Assembly: GCF_003073045.1 (NCBI RefSeq)
Contig: NC_037592.1
Span: 15,822,844 to 15,886,843, forward strand
DNA from: Pomacea canaliculata
Lineage: Eukaryota > Mollusca > Gastropoda > Architaenioglossa > Ampullariidae
Direction: 5' to 3'
DNA: 64,000 nt
The notes beneath the pieces were generated by a model. The model did no database searches, was not told where the DNA came from, and saw nothing but the letters and a program-made list of their open reading frames with translations. Positions 10,601 through 23,300 of this stretch are shown one piece after another; position 1 is the stretch's first letter; each line of letters starts with the position of its first letter. Made by a program: the position numbers and the translations under genes.

Positions 10601-12065
10601 CTTTTCCCCATACGGGTATCGAATCAGTTAGGGAACGGACTTTTGGTCTTGATGGACTATTCACTTCCCCCGCCACCGCTCTCACCCTCAAAGAAAGAGT
10701 TGTTTTGCCTACAGCATCCGGTATGCTCCTAGGTGCTAAAGAGCTCTATTATTAAGTCCTACATTGGTTAACTTTAGTGATCGAACGAGCACCGAGGCAT
10801 TCAGACTTTGCCCTATCCGGCACAAAAAAGAAAATTGGGTAAAAGCTAAAGTTTTCAGTAATAAAATCCTGCTCAAGTCTACCCACTGTTTGCCACTTTG
10901 CGAGCCAGCTCCACCAGCTGTGCCTGGCGATGTTTGGCCTCCAGGTACGTCTCCTCGGATAGCGGGACAGTGCAGGGATAGCGCCGTATTGGCTTCGGAT
11001 ACTTAGCACTCGGCATCGTCCTTGTCTTCTTTACTTCTCGGTCAGAAAAATGTTCTGGTTTTTTTTTTTGTTGTGTTTTTTGTTGTTTTTTTTTACTAAT
11101 ATGTAAATTTGTGTAGAAAGTTTTCAAGACCACACGCCATAGACGCTGATAAACAGGGCAACTCTCTCGTTTGGAGGGAAATGTCGTCAGCAGGTGACGT
11201 TTTTGTGTGATTACGTCATCATATAAACTATTGATTAATTAAAAAATGTCCGTGCATATGAGAAGCAATGGAGGGTCAAAGACTGCACTCTCTCGTGCAT
11301 TGGACGCGCGCGCGCGTGCGTGTGTGAGCGTGAGAGAAGAAAAACTATGTGATTTACGTAATTCCCACGATAACGACAGAAGGCTTTCATTATCTATTAA
11401 ATCATTTTAATTAATTTCTTTTCAGTTTTAGGTTTTTCCAACGCAAACGTGTTTGGCGAATCATAACAAAATTGTACCGCACTGCTTGAGCGACATCGGG
11501 TGGGTGGATGAGAAATTGTGTATTACGCCGAGACAGCCACTAAAGGTATATCACGGTAAGGCAGCCAGGCCTGTAAACAGATGCCACATGCAGAAAAAGA
11601 ACAGCCTGCCCGAGACGAGAGCTGAACCCAGGACACCCAACTCTCACTGTATTGGTGACAGGCGCTAACGGGACCTCCTATAACTGCTTATCGCTGCAGC
11701 GACGTTTGATGATGAACTACAGTAATGTTAGCAGTATTTTATTTTTCCTTTCTTCAGTTATTGCTTTCATATACTGTAACTTAAAACTAGAGCAAGAGCA
11801 TGTGAAGGGAAGTGGCTGAAAGACGGAGTGTGAGATGCTAAATGTGAGAACATATAAAGCAAGCTCATATCAGGCTAAACTATGTTACCGAAACTTTGTT
11901 ACCGTATGCCAGCATGCCGTAAAATTCAACGAGTTTAATCTCTCGTCGTTTTGCTTGTAGATAGGTCTCTCCATGCAATGGCTGCACTGCCGGGTAGAAA
12001 GAAGACAGTACCAGTAAAGACGGGTGGTAGCGGTGGGCGGGTGTGCTGACGAAGCTTCTCTCCAT
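4643..12065 (-). CDS. CFAP97-domain protein (CFAP97D1/D2 type) with long C-terminal extension
   Basis: Exons, 5' to 3': 11903-12065 or 10887-11016 (alternative starts), then 9644-9714, 8864-8988, 8070-8193, 6650-6850, 6223-6319, 4643-5677. Phases join cleanly through 5677. The core follows CFAP97D1/D2 from start to end: VDTGPPKTHVSVKVKLKKLM, EFNNRLMLKRIINAM, then RINAENFRTLTRIL followed by KPCYDR. Family knowledge: small axonemal proteins needed for sperm flagella (Drosophila hemingway, mouse Cfap97d1). Human members are roughly 160 residues; here three more exons add a Cys- and Tyr-containing segment, a basic segment (RAKEVKKRARQWKTFGLKP) and a long Ser/Asp/Glu-rich tail. In the last exon the opening frame stops at 4956 while coding-like sequence goes on in another frame to 4643, as one extra base would cause. 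With the 11016 start the product is about 489 residues (early stop) or about 593 (frame restored). The donor at 6650 is the least certain junction. Confidence 0.75.
5913..5960. repeat. (CA)n microsatellite
   Basis: Two CA blocks split by a short interruption, in the intron between the last two exons of the CFAP97D-like gene. Confidence 0.9.
7050..7245 (-). mobile_element. Probable tRNA-derived SINE remnant
   Basis: Read on the minus strand, the head GTGGATAGCCAAGTGGCTCA fits a polymerase III box A (TAGCCAAGTGG) as in Leu or Ser tRNA-derived SINEs. Box B is poorly preserved and I see no target duplication. It sits in an intron of the CFAP97D-like gene. Confidence 0.4.
7920..8036. repeat. CAT/CAG/CAA/AAGC low-complexity tract
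   Basis: Run of related trinucleotides and AAGCAA units ending 34 bases beyond the exon that stops at 8070, in the adjoining intron. The frames it opens (poly-Leu on the minus strand) are artefacts. Confidence 0.9.
8637..8666. repeat. (TTTG)n microsatellite
   Basis: About seven copies of the tetranucleotide TTTG. Confidence 0.9.
9170..9195. repeat. (TC)n microsatellite
   Basis: About 13 TC units in an intron. Confidence 0.9.
9985..10280 (+). mobile_element. Fragment of LINE 3' end
   Basis: Similar over nearly its whole length to 24150-24475. Both pass through a gccaggaacc/taccaggaacc motif, a ggtaccttg motif and a gtcaaggcatg motif in the same order. Translation is interrupted by stops. 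It lies in an intron, antisense to the CFAP97D-like gene. Confidence 0.6.
10887..11016 (-). other. Alternative first coding exon A of the CFAP97D-like gene
   Basis: Starts at ATG 11016 (MPSAKYPKPIRRYP) and ends at the donor after 10887 in phase 1. It joins exon 9644-9714 to give VANIKSCVDTGPP, matching the CFAP97D family pattern. It contains the core ETYLEAKHRQAQLVE. Confidence 0.75.
11500..11672 (-). mobile_element. tRNA-derived SINE, second copy
   Basis: Shares with 23778-23971 the block that reads taaacagatgccacatgcag on the plus strand, followed by cgagacgag and ggcgctaac. On the minus strand it keeps a box-B-like GGGTTCAGCTC; the first bases of the head are altered. It lies between the two alternative first exons of the CFAP97D-like gene. 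Confidence 0.7.
11903..12065 (-). other. Alternative first coding exon B, a duplicate of exon A
   Basis: Starts at ATG 12065 (MERSFVSTPAHRYHP) and ends at a GTAACA donor in the same phase 1 as exon A. Its ETYLQAKRREIKLVE aligns with ETYLEAKHRQAQLVE, and a YP..P(L) pattern precedes both. Two homologous first exons with one phase suggest alternative promoters after a local duplication. One copy may be decaying. Confidence 0.65.
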
Positions 12066-14366
12066 GGCGCTGAATGATCAGTCCGTGAACACTCGCAGCA
12101 CACCCTGCTGTCAGTTCAACTCTTTTCAAAACTAGGCAAAGAGCTGTATTTTTTTTTTTTTTTTTTTTAAGGAAACCTAACGTTTCCCTGTGTCGATGAA
12201 CGATACCTGACTGATGCTATATTTCGCTGAGAGATAAGAGCAGATAACCCGACTGACGCTAAATTTCGCTGATAAGTGTAGATATGTGCCCTCGAGATGC
12301 ACTGGCTAGATAAATACGCCGATTTACCTTGCTTTGTTCTTATGAGAGATAACTGAGAAGTAAACAAACATCCCTTATTCTAGACTCGAAAACATGCGTC
12401 AACATATTAAAAAAAACAGCGAAGTTTGTACTCTCTAAATTTTCTTCTTCTTCTTCTCCTCCTCCTCCTCCTCATCTCGTGTAGCTCAGCAAGTTGCGCC
12501 CGCGTGCGCTCACTCAAATTTCCTGCGATTACGGCCGCCCGTCGTGCGGCGCACGCGTGCCGCGCGTTGCGGTGAAGTTGATGAAGGGAGGTCATGCCAA
12601 CAGTGAACCTGCCTGCTCGGAAGTCACACATTGAAACATGATAGAAGATTTGCCATTTTCTGTAAGCGGGTCAGGAAGACCGCGAAATTGCTAACAATAT
12701 TGAGGAGAGAAATTCTCTTGTAATTGTTATAGTCACTTCTCATGCCCTTGTTGGTATAGATGGCAATAATCTTGGCCTCTCTCATATCTTGCAATGAAAT
12801 TTCCTTCTGTTGTGAGGGTAGCATACCGATGATGAAATCTAGCTCATGCCAGTGCTTAGAGTGTAGGTGCCTTCATGAGACCATGCGTTGTAGCCAATGA
12901 AGTAGCTACACATGTATATGAATGCTTGTACATGTATCAACTGCAAACGCTTTGCCTAATAAGAAAATTAAGTAATATAAATATATGAAAAAACATGAAA
13001 TGTGGGCTTACAAATAGTGTAGAAACAACTTTAATCCACTGATGATGTGGCAGTATTAATCATTTTTTTCAGACGTGCAGATAAATAATGAAAGTAATGG
13101 TTTTGCAAATTTATTTAGCTAATTTTAATTAATTTTCTTGAACACATTCTAGCAGCACCCCCGTTATCAAACTATCACCCAAAACAAAAATGATGATGAT
13201 TGTGACAATGATAACAATGATATCACTAAAACTGGGACGGTTAAGTTGAAGTGCATTTCTACATTTATGTGTCTATAAACCACAAATTAAAAATGGTATT
13301 TCCACAGTGTGCGTCAATATCTTTCAGACAGAAGCATTTCTAAATAAATAGCAAGTACTGTAAGAAAGTTTTAATATTCTAGTAATCTCTTTCATCTTCC
13401 TCCCTTTCTCTCTCTCTCTCACAAACCCAGTGTTCTCCCCTCCTACACACACACATGCATGCATTCACACTCACATGCTCTCTCTCTCTCTCATACATTC
13501 ACTCAAATGCATAATGTAAGTGTGGATGCACAAGTACACATAGCTATCATGAAATGTGTAAAGTCATCAGAATAAAATTTTGCATGACATATGCTTTCTG
13601 GTAATCTTCGCAGCATAAGCCATGTCCAGTTGTTTGGAGGTGTGTCATGTGATTGTCAGACAGATGCCTATTGGTAGAGAGACCACAGAAATGGTGCTAC
13701 AAATATCAAACATGTGAATACAGTGCTGCTTACATGACAAAGATTTTCATGTGTACAGGAAGAAAGAGAGGGACTAGATAAAAAATCAACCCACCTTTAC
13801 TCTTAAAATAATAATTAAAAAAATTTAACAATTTTCCAACTTCACTTGCCAATGTGAAAAATCAGTTCAAACTGTGTGATACAAAAAGATGTGAGATAAC
13901 AAAGTTTGTTGAAATCAAACCAAAACTTGAAAAGTTTCCCTATAAAAGTTGGATAAAGAAGTTGCAGAGAAATATGTTGAATCTATAGCTGACAAATTGT
14001 TATCTTTGCAAGATGCAAAATTTGTCACTATTTGTAAGTCTTCAGCTATGTTAAAAGACAGCCTGGAGGCACTTGGAATTTTGATTTTGTCTCTACATGC
14101 TTAACTGTTTTTAAAATATTTTACATATTCTCGGCAAAAATTTTTAAAATATATTAAATTGCTTAAGCAAAAGCCGTCAAAACGACAAAAGTACTTTAAC
14201 ATTTAACAGAGAAGACTCTCAAGGTGTCTGAATGGTGTTTTTGATAAACAACTAAAGTGCAGAAAACTGACAATGATATCATTAGGAACAAAGAATGTCA
14301 TAAATCCCCTGAAAATTGTACACCCCTAAACACCAGAGATTGCACAAATAAAGCCCTGACTCAGAA
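12066..14366. other. Spacer between CFAP97D-like 5' end and KIF17 3' end
   Basis: No convincing exon. It holds a CTT/CCT tract at about 12437-12475, TC and CA microsatellites at about 13400-13500, and otherwise AT-rich sequence that should include the KIF17 3' untranslated region and the promoter of the CFAP97D-like gene. I could not place either from the sequence alone. Confidence 0.5.
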
Positions 14367-17300
14367 TCAGAAAGGTTCTGAGGTTCCCTTTTTTTTCTTT
14401 GCCTTCTTTCCTCCTTTGACATCTGGAAGGGCATCAAGACGAATGGGTCGTCTCACCAACTCATCACTCATCACTTGGCCGTGAACTTGTGCTGCACGAA
14501 GACCGCTGCTCATAGAGTCTTTATGAAGACCATTTGTTGTCTGGGAGCTGATTCCATAGGTGTCTTTGACTTCTCTCATATCTACAACAAGTTAACAAAC
14601 ATCTAGACTGAGATCTTATTCCTTTATTACTAAATCGTGTTTAAAGACACTCAACTTGAATCGATCAATCAGATACAATGGATGTAAATTTGAAACAACA
14701 TTGTTTACTTTGAGTTAAAAACAATTTGAAAAGACCAGCAGCAAAAAGTACTCATTATACTGAAGCATCAGTAACAAGAGTTTATGACCATGCAGTAAAC
14801 ATGGTAAATGGAAATTGGCTGTAATCATTCTAACAACAAACTAGCTTGATAGCTTTTAATTAGAAACAAAATAATTAAGACCTACTTTTACTGTAAAATA
14901 TAGTCTTAAAAGGAATACTCACTGATCCTATTTATGGGTTCTGGTCCTGTCAACAACTGACTTTGTCTACGAGTCTGAAAGTATGAGGCACTGATGTCCT
15001 CTGTTCGTCTCAAACGCTTTAAAAAAAAAAAACCCACACAAATAGTCGTCAAATCAATTGTATCTCTTGGGCTAAATCTTGACTCTTGACTTTAAAATCA
15101 TAAAATAATAAATCATCTTAGAGTTACTAAGAGTTACATACAATGGAGAAGTGTTTGAAAATAAGTAATGAATCCAGGTAACACATTTCAAATCTTCTGT
15201 AGAGCATGTTTCAAAGTTCAAGAGATGGCTTATGTGTTACTGACCTTATTACTTTCAACAAAGATGATATAAGTATCAAAAGCAGCATGAAGACATCTAG
15301 TTTTAGAATAACACGTACCAATTCTGTTTCTGAGTCTAAATATGAGTTAATGAACTATATATATATAGCAGTGTCTAAATACCTCTCTCAACCTGTCATC
15401 AGTGATATCGTCTTCAATCATGTGAGCATCCTCAAACTCTCCATTTGAAGATGGATATCCTTTCATGCTCTGGTCCCCAGTTTTGCTTCCTGGCATTATC
15501 GTTCCTGATATAAAGGAATACATGCAGATGCATCAATAATACTCAAAAGCTTTTCTAAGAAATAAATCAAACTGAAGGTAATGACAATGGTAAGATGAAC
15601 TAAAGAAAAAATGTTACAAGATTCACTGGGATTCCCAAGATAAGCACCTGCTTTACCCTGAAGAAAAGCATCTACGGTTCTAAGTTTATTTAGTACAGAC
15701 TGTAGATAACAAAACAGCAATAATCATAAATTTGTAGAAAGTGTGCGAAGGCAAGCTTAATACTGTGAATAAAAGACTAAAAGCCATACAACAAAGAAAC
15801 ACATGTGTCAACAAATATATGAACAGCAGCAGGGCAAATAGGAACAAAGTCTATGGATGAAGATGAAGAAATGAAGGGAAAATGTAAGCTTATTGAATTG
15901 GGAAAGAATTATTTCATAAAAAAAGGTGGGGTTTGAGGCAAGACTTGACAGCTTCAAATGCAGGCATAGTTTAAAGAGAAAGGGACAGAGGATTACAAAC
16001 AGTGGGGCCAGAGAAGGAGAGGAAGCATCTGCTGCCTGTTGTCTGCTGATAATGCAGAGAGATCAGCATGAGCAGAATGAATGGAATGACTACAAAGGAC
16101 AGCACAGACAGCATTTATCTGCCAAAGGATCTAGTGATGTTCAATCAATTCCATATACTTAAACTGAAAAATCTGCCATACAGTGGAAAATGGGCAGAGT
16201 GGGTCTTTTCAAACTGCTATTTTGTAAATAAGATGCTTAGTTAATTGCCATTATACCTTAAAATACAATATATTTTGTAAATAATTAGATGCTCAATTAA
16301 ATTCCATTATAAAGTACCTTAAAAATAATATATTTCTCTCTCTTCATATTTGACTATTGTCAAATTTCGTATTTTCTTAATAACCCACAACTTTTATTGT
16401 GACATACTTTTTAATTAATAGTCTTTGTCAGCTAAAACGTATAGTCTTCTCCAAAAAACCATGTATTTTAAATGATGGTGAGGAGGGGTGCAAAAACCCT
16501 TGGCAAACCACTTAAAATGTAAAAAATTGAAACACTTGAATGATAAAATAGAAAAAGCTTTATGAAACTGATCTTCATACTATGACAAGAGACAAACTGA
16601 CCAGTTGTGGGCAAAGCTGTCCTCTCAATGACCAACTTTGGCAGAATCCATTGCTCTTCCTCTTCATTCCACTTGCATTCTGTGCGGATACGGTCAATGT
16701 TGTAGTAGTTGCAGTCACGGCGAAGGCATGGATGGATACGAGCTATTATAGCATCCAGCAGCTTTATTTGACGTTCTTGTTTTCGTATAGTGTCAAGATA
16801 GTCAACACGATCAAACTCAAACTCTGCCTGCAGATCAATTATCTCCCTTTCCAGACTTTCAATCTGTCGACATAAACATATTGGATGTTGATTAGTGAGA
16901 CACACTTCTTTAGGGTGTTTTTTTTTTTACTGTTTCCTTTGCCTCTGTGTGAGCATGCAGTGATGATGTTTGTGATGATGATATCAGCTGATGCGAATTG
17001 TTATCATTCTTAAAACTATGTAACTTATTAATTGCTAAATGCAGAAGACATAACAGATTCTTTTATTTTATTTTGGTTTTCAGAAATATAAAATTTTTCA
17101 TACTTGTAATATGTAATAGTGCTAATAAAACTCATCAATATAAAAAATGCTAAATATTGAAAGATCTAAATTCTACTGATTGTTATGACTTGTCACAACT
17201 ATTTGTTTTAACCACTGACACATAATACAAAATCCTGCAAATTCCTTTTATTTCATCTCTCTCTAAATCACTTATTCGTGTAGTTTCTCTCTCTCTCTCC

Positions 17301-20300
17301 CCATCACATACACACACTTATGATGATTATATATATATACAGACAAAAAGTTTTATGTAAACAGGAAGGCTTAAAGAAAATAGCAAACCTGTTTTTGATT
17401 CTCCTCTAGTGTTTCTGTTCGTGCTTTTAGTTCTTGTTGAGTTTCATTGTAAATGCTTATCATTATGCCATCATCATCCATCTTATGGTTGGCACCTGTT
17501 GTAAAGACAGCAGTCAGAAATGATCCATGTCTTAAACATTTGAAGCACATACCATGCAAGCACATAATACATTCTGATGCACACTCTAACACTTATCACA
17601 TCACCTCCTTGCTTTGCCTACTTCACTGGCTGCCTATCACTGTATGACTTATACCCTTAGCTGCCTTGACTCCAGCACTGTACTCATTATTACCGTACTT
17701 CTGGTCTTGCCCTCCAGACTCCATCCTGCCCCCCACTCCCACTTCATTCGTCAGCTTATACACTATACACTCTGATTCCGTACTCCATGCACCATACTAA
17801 GCTGTCAGCCACAAAGCCTTCCCTTCTGCTCATCCCTTTGCTCAGAACATTCATTCCTTGCAACTCCACCAGGTTGCCTCTTGAAGCAATTTCAAGCCAC
17901 AGCTTAAGACATCTTTCAAATAATTCAAACGTTCCCCGGTGCCTTTCACTGTTTCATGGTAGGAGTATTCTCTACAAGTCACCTAAACTTATATCTTTCA
18001 AAGACAGGAGGAAACACAAGTAACAGATGGGCAGAGATTTGATAACAGGTAGAACATTAGATAAATATACAATAAGACAATTCCTAAGACAATGAGATGC
18101 ACAATCATGATCATGCAATTATTCAGGTGTAGGAGTAGGTAAGAATGTGTGTTTAATGCAACAATTCAGTAAGCAGTTTATGATTAAAAAATCATATGGC
18201 AGCAATACTATCTACTTTTTGGAAAAAAATAGAGATATTTACATTTTTTATTTTTGTTTTATTTATTATTTACTGTTTATTTTTAATCCAGAGACTGAAA
18301 GTGTATATATGCCAAAAAGAGGATACATGGTGTGAATGTCTATACATATGTATATGTTAATCAACATGGGTGTCTTGTGAAAAAAATGAAGACATCTGAT
18401 ACAAATAAAAAAGAATGTGTTTGAGTGACCTTAAAATACATGAAGAAGCTAAATCACACCACTCTTAAATTAAGATGCTTAAGAATTCTTAAGTGCACAA
18501 ATATTACCCACCAACATCTCTCTCTCACTCACACACACACAGATTCTTCCATGATCAGTTTTGACCACATAGGCAGATGATGGAACTCTTGAGCATAGAG
18601 AATGGAACTAAAGCTGTAAATTCTTCAAATTTGCTTACGAATGAGTTGCTTCTTGCGCTGATCTTCTGCATGCATTTTACGTTTCTTGTGTCGCTCCTTC
18701 AACTCCCTGTTGTCCACGTTTTCTCCACCTATCATCTGTTGCTCAAGTGCATGCAGCCTGCCAAAGAAAATTTCGAAGAAAAAGTAGTGATGGCCAAAAA
18801 CCTACAGAATAATTGGAAAAGCTTAACAGAGCTTAACTTTCAATTAGTCAACTACTGTGCCTTGTTATTCACACTTTATAAATAAAAAAACTAAGCCAGA
18901 GGATTGCTGTATGGTGCTCAAGATGCTAAACAGATCTGGGTGTAGGCTATGCATTAATTATTGAAACAAAGTGATGTAAAAGCAGCGCATACGGACCACA
19001 TACACATATATATATCTAAAATCACTGCTCCTTGTTCTACCTTTTGAGTGCCTCATGCTGCTGTATATTCATGTTTTCAGCCTCAGAAGCAGGTGCAGGC
19101 ACAGTTGTGTCTGAAATCTGCGTATTCAGCCTGTCTTCCACTTTTCCAGTCAGCTCATACATTTCCTGATGGGAAGAGTTTTCTTTTATAATGTCTAGCA
19201 ATGGAGGTTTGAGATAAGAAGTTAATTGCTTAAAACTAACTCAAAAAGCGCATGTTGTAATTAATAACACAATAATACAAACGTCTACTTTGAAGGGTGA
19301 GTTTTGTGGAAAGTAAAATGCAAGCATATGATAAAAGAGTTAATGCTAGTCTGATATTTTCTATATCAGCAGGAAGGATGCATATCAGTAATTAGAAATC
19401 CTGGAAGATAGAATCTTCACGAAGAAAAAAGAGTGGACACATATAAGTCACACTCAATGTTTATACATTTAAAAAGCAGTTAGATGTCAAAGGTGACAAA
19501 CAAACCTTCTGTACTTGAGGCAATCCATCAGGACCCTGTATAAGAGGTTTACTGATGTCAAAGATCTCTGAAATGGTGAAGACAGTCATCTGATTGGTCT
19601 TCAAAGACATTATTTATTTTAAAATAATAATTATGCTAATACTTTAATTCTCTCTTAAATCAATGCTTTTGTATTCTTATGGACATAATTTGCGCTTCTT
19701 TTTCTTTCTTTAATTATACTTGAGCAGTCCAGGGGCAAAGCAGTTAGCATACCCAGACCCTCACCCACCTACCTTCCCCCCAGGCGCTCCCCACCACACA
19801 TACTCTTTCAGACAGAATAGCCAGAACATTTGTAATATAAACAACTGCCCATTTTGTGTAGGATCAACCAAAGATAAAACCCACCTTTCGTTTCACTGTT
19901 CACAATATAGTAATAATCTGTCCTAGTTCTCTACAAAACGTACCACTATACAGTGAAAATGAACTTCTTACACATCTTATTGAAATCCTGATGTAAAAAT
20001 GTGGGCAAAACCAAGCAACTTTCTTGGTTCTTATACAAGTATTTTAGTTTAACAAAGTTAAAATAACTCCAGAGTTATGAAACAGCTATCATCTATAATA
20101 GCACAGGATGTGTGATACAGAATAATTATTGCACTTCATGTAATATTTTTAAACCTGCATATAAATCTTTCCTTATAAATGTACAGATTAAATGTATATA
20201 TATATGTGTGAGTGTATGTGTCTACAGGTGAATGAGATGAAGGTATGTATGTGTGGATGTGAGGAAAATAGACTCACCTCATGATTTTGTCACTAATGGA

Positions 20301-20325
20301 CAGATGTCAGTAAAGAGTTCGTTCA

Positions 20326-20356
<31 letters not shown>

Positions 20357-23300
20357 CCAGATATGCACAATAACTCAGCTACCCACACAGCATTACACCA
20401 TTTCACACAAAATTTGCATGCATTTATATAAACCCCAACCTTTTCAAACACAGACTAACACAAATTGAAGAGAACCTGACAGGAAATGAACATCTAGGAA
20501 TGAAAATATCCAGTCAGTCAGATGAGCAAATATAAAATCCTCACCAGGTCCCACAAGGGAAGCATCTTCAGAGGAAATATGTGTAGGAATGGCAATACTA
20601 CTTCCATCTTTCTCTTCTCTAGGTAGCCCAGAGTCTATGGCAGTGCCAACTGCCAAACTTTGTACTTTGCTGCCAGATTCACGACCCATTTTCAATTTTT
20701 CAGCATCTGTGTATAGATATATCTCATTTTTCATTTGACCTGGTTTAACCCTTTTTTGTATTCTTTTATAAAAAAAAATAAAGTCACAGACAATAATTTT
20801 TTGTCACAGCTTACTTAGGGGTTATTCCTTCAGTTTAACTAGAAAGTAGATCTGAATGAGCTAAAAGAAAGGGAAAAAAACCCAGTCTTGAGGTGGAACA
20901 GTTCACTTCTAAATATACTCCAAGCTGCAGATTATACACTTTTCACTATCAAAATTTGTTATTTGCAAAAGTTAGCAAAGTATTTTGAGATGACATAATC
21001 ATCTACAAATTTACATATTTTGTTTGCCTGCAACACGTTCTTTTTAGTTTTCTCAAACAGTGCCAAATAAATAAAAGATGGATTAACAAAATTTTCAAGT
21101 GAAAAGATGACATTCTAGTAATCAAATAAACATGCAGAAAAGAAAACTTAAGAATGGCTCTACTGGTTGTCATCAGTAAAGACATCAATCAAAGAAATCT
21201 GTGCATAGTCATGCTTCAGAACCACCCACACCATCACAGCACACAATACAGATACTGCCATAAGGGTTAATATAGGAATTTATGACAGGGATCATCAGCT
21301 GATACATTGATGATATACAGGCAGGAGGCAAGCCACGCCCTGTAAAACCCTCTAAAATGTAGGAAACATGTAGCAATGCTGACAGGAATTATATCATGGG
21401 TAATGAGCTCCAAAGGCATATGAAATACTCCATGTTTAATTACTTGCAGTATATATCAGGAGGAAAAAGCATTTAGTAAGTATACATACACACACAATAT
21501 AAGATTTAGTTGATTTGAACATAAAACATTTTTTAACAACAGTTAGTACCTCCAATCTGGTTATAAAGGGGTGAGACAGTTACATAAAGGGTATCTGAGT
21601 CCCATCCTATCCCCACCCTTTTTACTTAATTTGGTCATGTGACTATTGCTTAAAGATTGCTCCCTGCACCCCTTCCCCCATTTTCATTGAAAATCCCTTG
21701 TATTGAATAACCCGTGAATAATTTCCTTTCACATCTACCATATACATCTCTGGGCATTTAAGCAAATGTATCTCTATCAAAAATATTTATTTATATTGGT
21801 TACCATAATAATGCATCACACAATTCATGGGGTAAAAGAAAAGAGAAACAAGAAGACTAAATTTTGTGTTCTGTAGATACTTAACAAAATGAATCAAATT
21901 GAAACAACATATTATGCCACACAAATTATGGAGCTCCCAATACCAGAAAGGCAAAACCTTGGTGCAAACAGGAATTCATCTAAAAAGAAATCTGCAGTTA
22001 AGTCTTCACACAAACTGTCCAAGCAAGAACAGCATGCAGTGAATGGGCAATGCAAGTCACTCGCTTGGGTGGTGGGTATAACTAAGCAACTCCTACTCAC
22101 GAGCAGCCATTTCGTCACTCCACTCTACTTCACCATCCAGAACTACACAATATGTCAAAGATGGTAAGATATTAATGATGACAAGGTAGGGAAAAGCAAC
22201 ACAACAACAAAAAAAAAAAAACCCTAAAGAAATATCACCACTGTAAATCACAAAACTGCACAAACAATCCTGTGTTTTGATCACAAATTTATAAACACCA
22301 AATAACCCTAAACTTGGGTATGTGTATTGGGGATTGTACGGTGGTGCTAGAATGGATGAGTAGGGGCATATATCGGTCATATTTTCATGTCCATAATATT
22401 TGGGAATGATAATTAATAAACTTGAAGCATTTATGAAAAAGTTATTACTTAAACTCACTTAAAAGTAATTACGTAATTGCTTAAAAGGCTACTTCATTAG
22501 TAAAAAACTATCATATTTCCAAATTTCTGTTAGGAATAACAAGCTATGACTAAAACTCACTGCTAATGAAACCAAAGAAGCAGCAGATTTCATCTGACAA
22601 TGTCTAGATGCAGGCACATATAGCATGTCACATCAGACAATGATATTATTAAAATTAATCTATCAAAAATGGTTTGGCAAAAAATGTAGGTATTTTACCT
22701 GTGGAAAACACTACAGTGCAGTAACAGAAAAGGAAAAATCAATTTAGCATTAGTCTATGTATATATATTCCACAGGTTTCAGAAGTTACACATATCTTCC
22801 TCAATAAAACAAGAGACTCATAGAAGTCTTATATAATTAATTCTGTCACATTAAATTATCCAATGAGACAAATATCTTGGAAACAGATTATAAAAATCCA
22901 ATCATTTTTTTATATTCAGCCAATGGAGACATTCAGCAGTGGAGATCCTTGTACTTTGTAAGAGAGGCAGCATGGAGGGGAATATATGTCACTGATTGTG
23001 TTGTGTAAATTATAGGCCATTGTTAACAAACTATATGACAGTGACACTGAAAATGAAGACAGACTATGAAAAGATGAAAGAATTCATTTTTATAATACTT
23101 TCTTTGTTGTGGATGTATCAGGAACACAAGCAAAGGAAAAGGTAAAGGTTTCTATGGCCTATAGTCACCATAGGAGCAGTAAACAATAGGTGGTTCTCCT
23201 AGCTGCTTCTTACCTCCCCTGAAAAATCAAGTTCCAATTTGCTGGGTGGCATCACAGGCTAGCGAGGAGGAGCCTCAAACTGGCAACCTCCAAGCTATAG

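Noticed and set aside
12407-12631. Minus-strand frame with SERTRAQLAEL and poly-Arg, considered as a third copy of the first exon
   Set aside because: Similarity is limited to a few residues, no donor follows in phase, and the poly-Arg comes from a CCT repeat.
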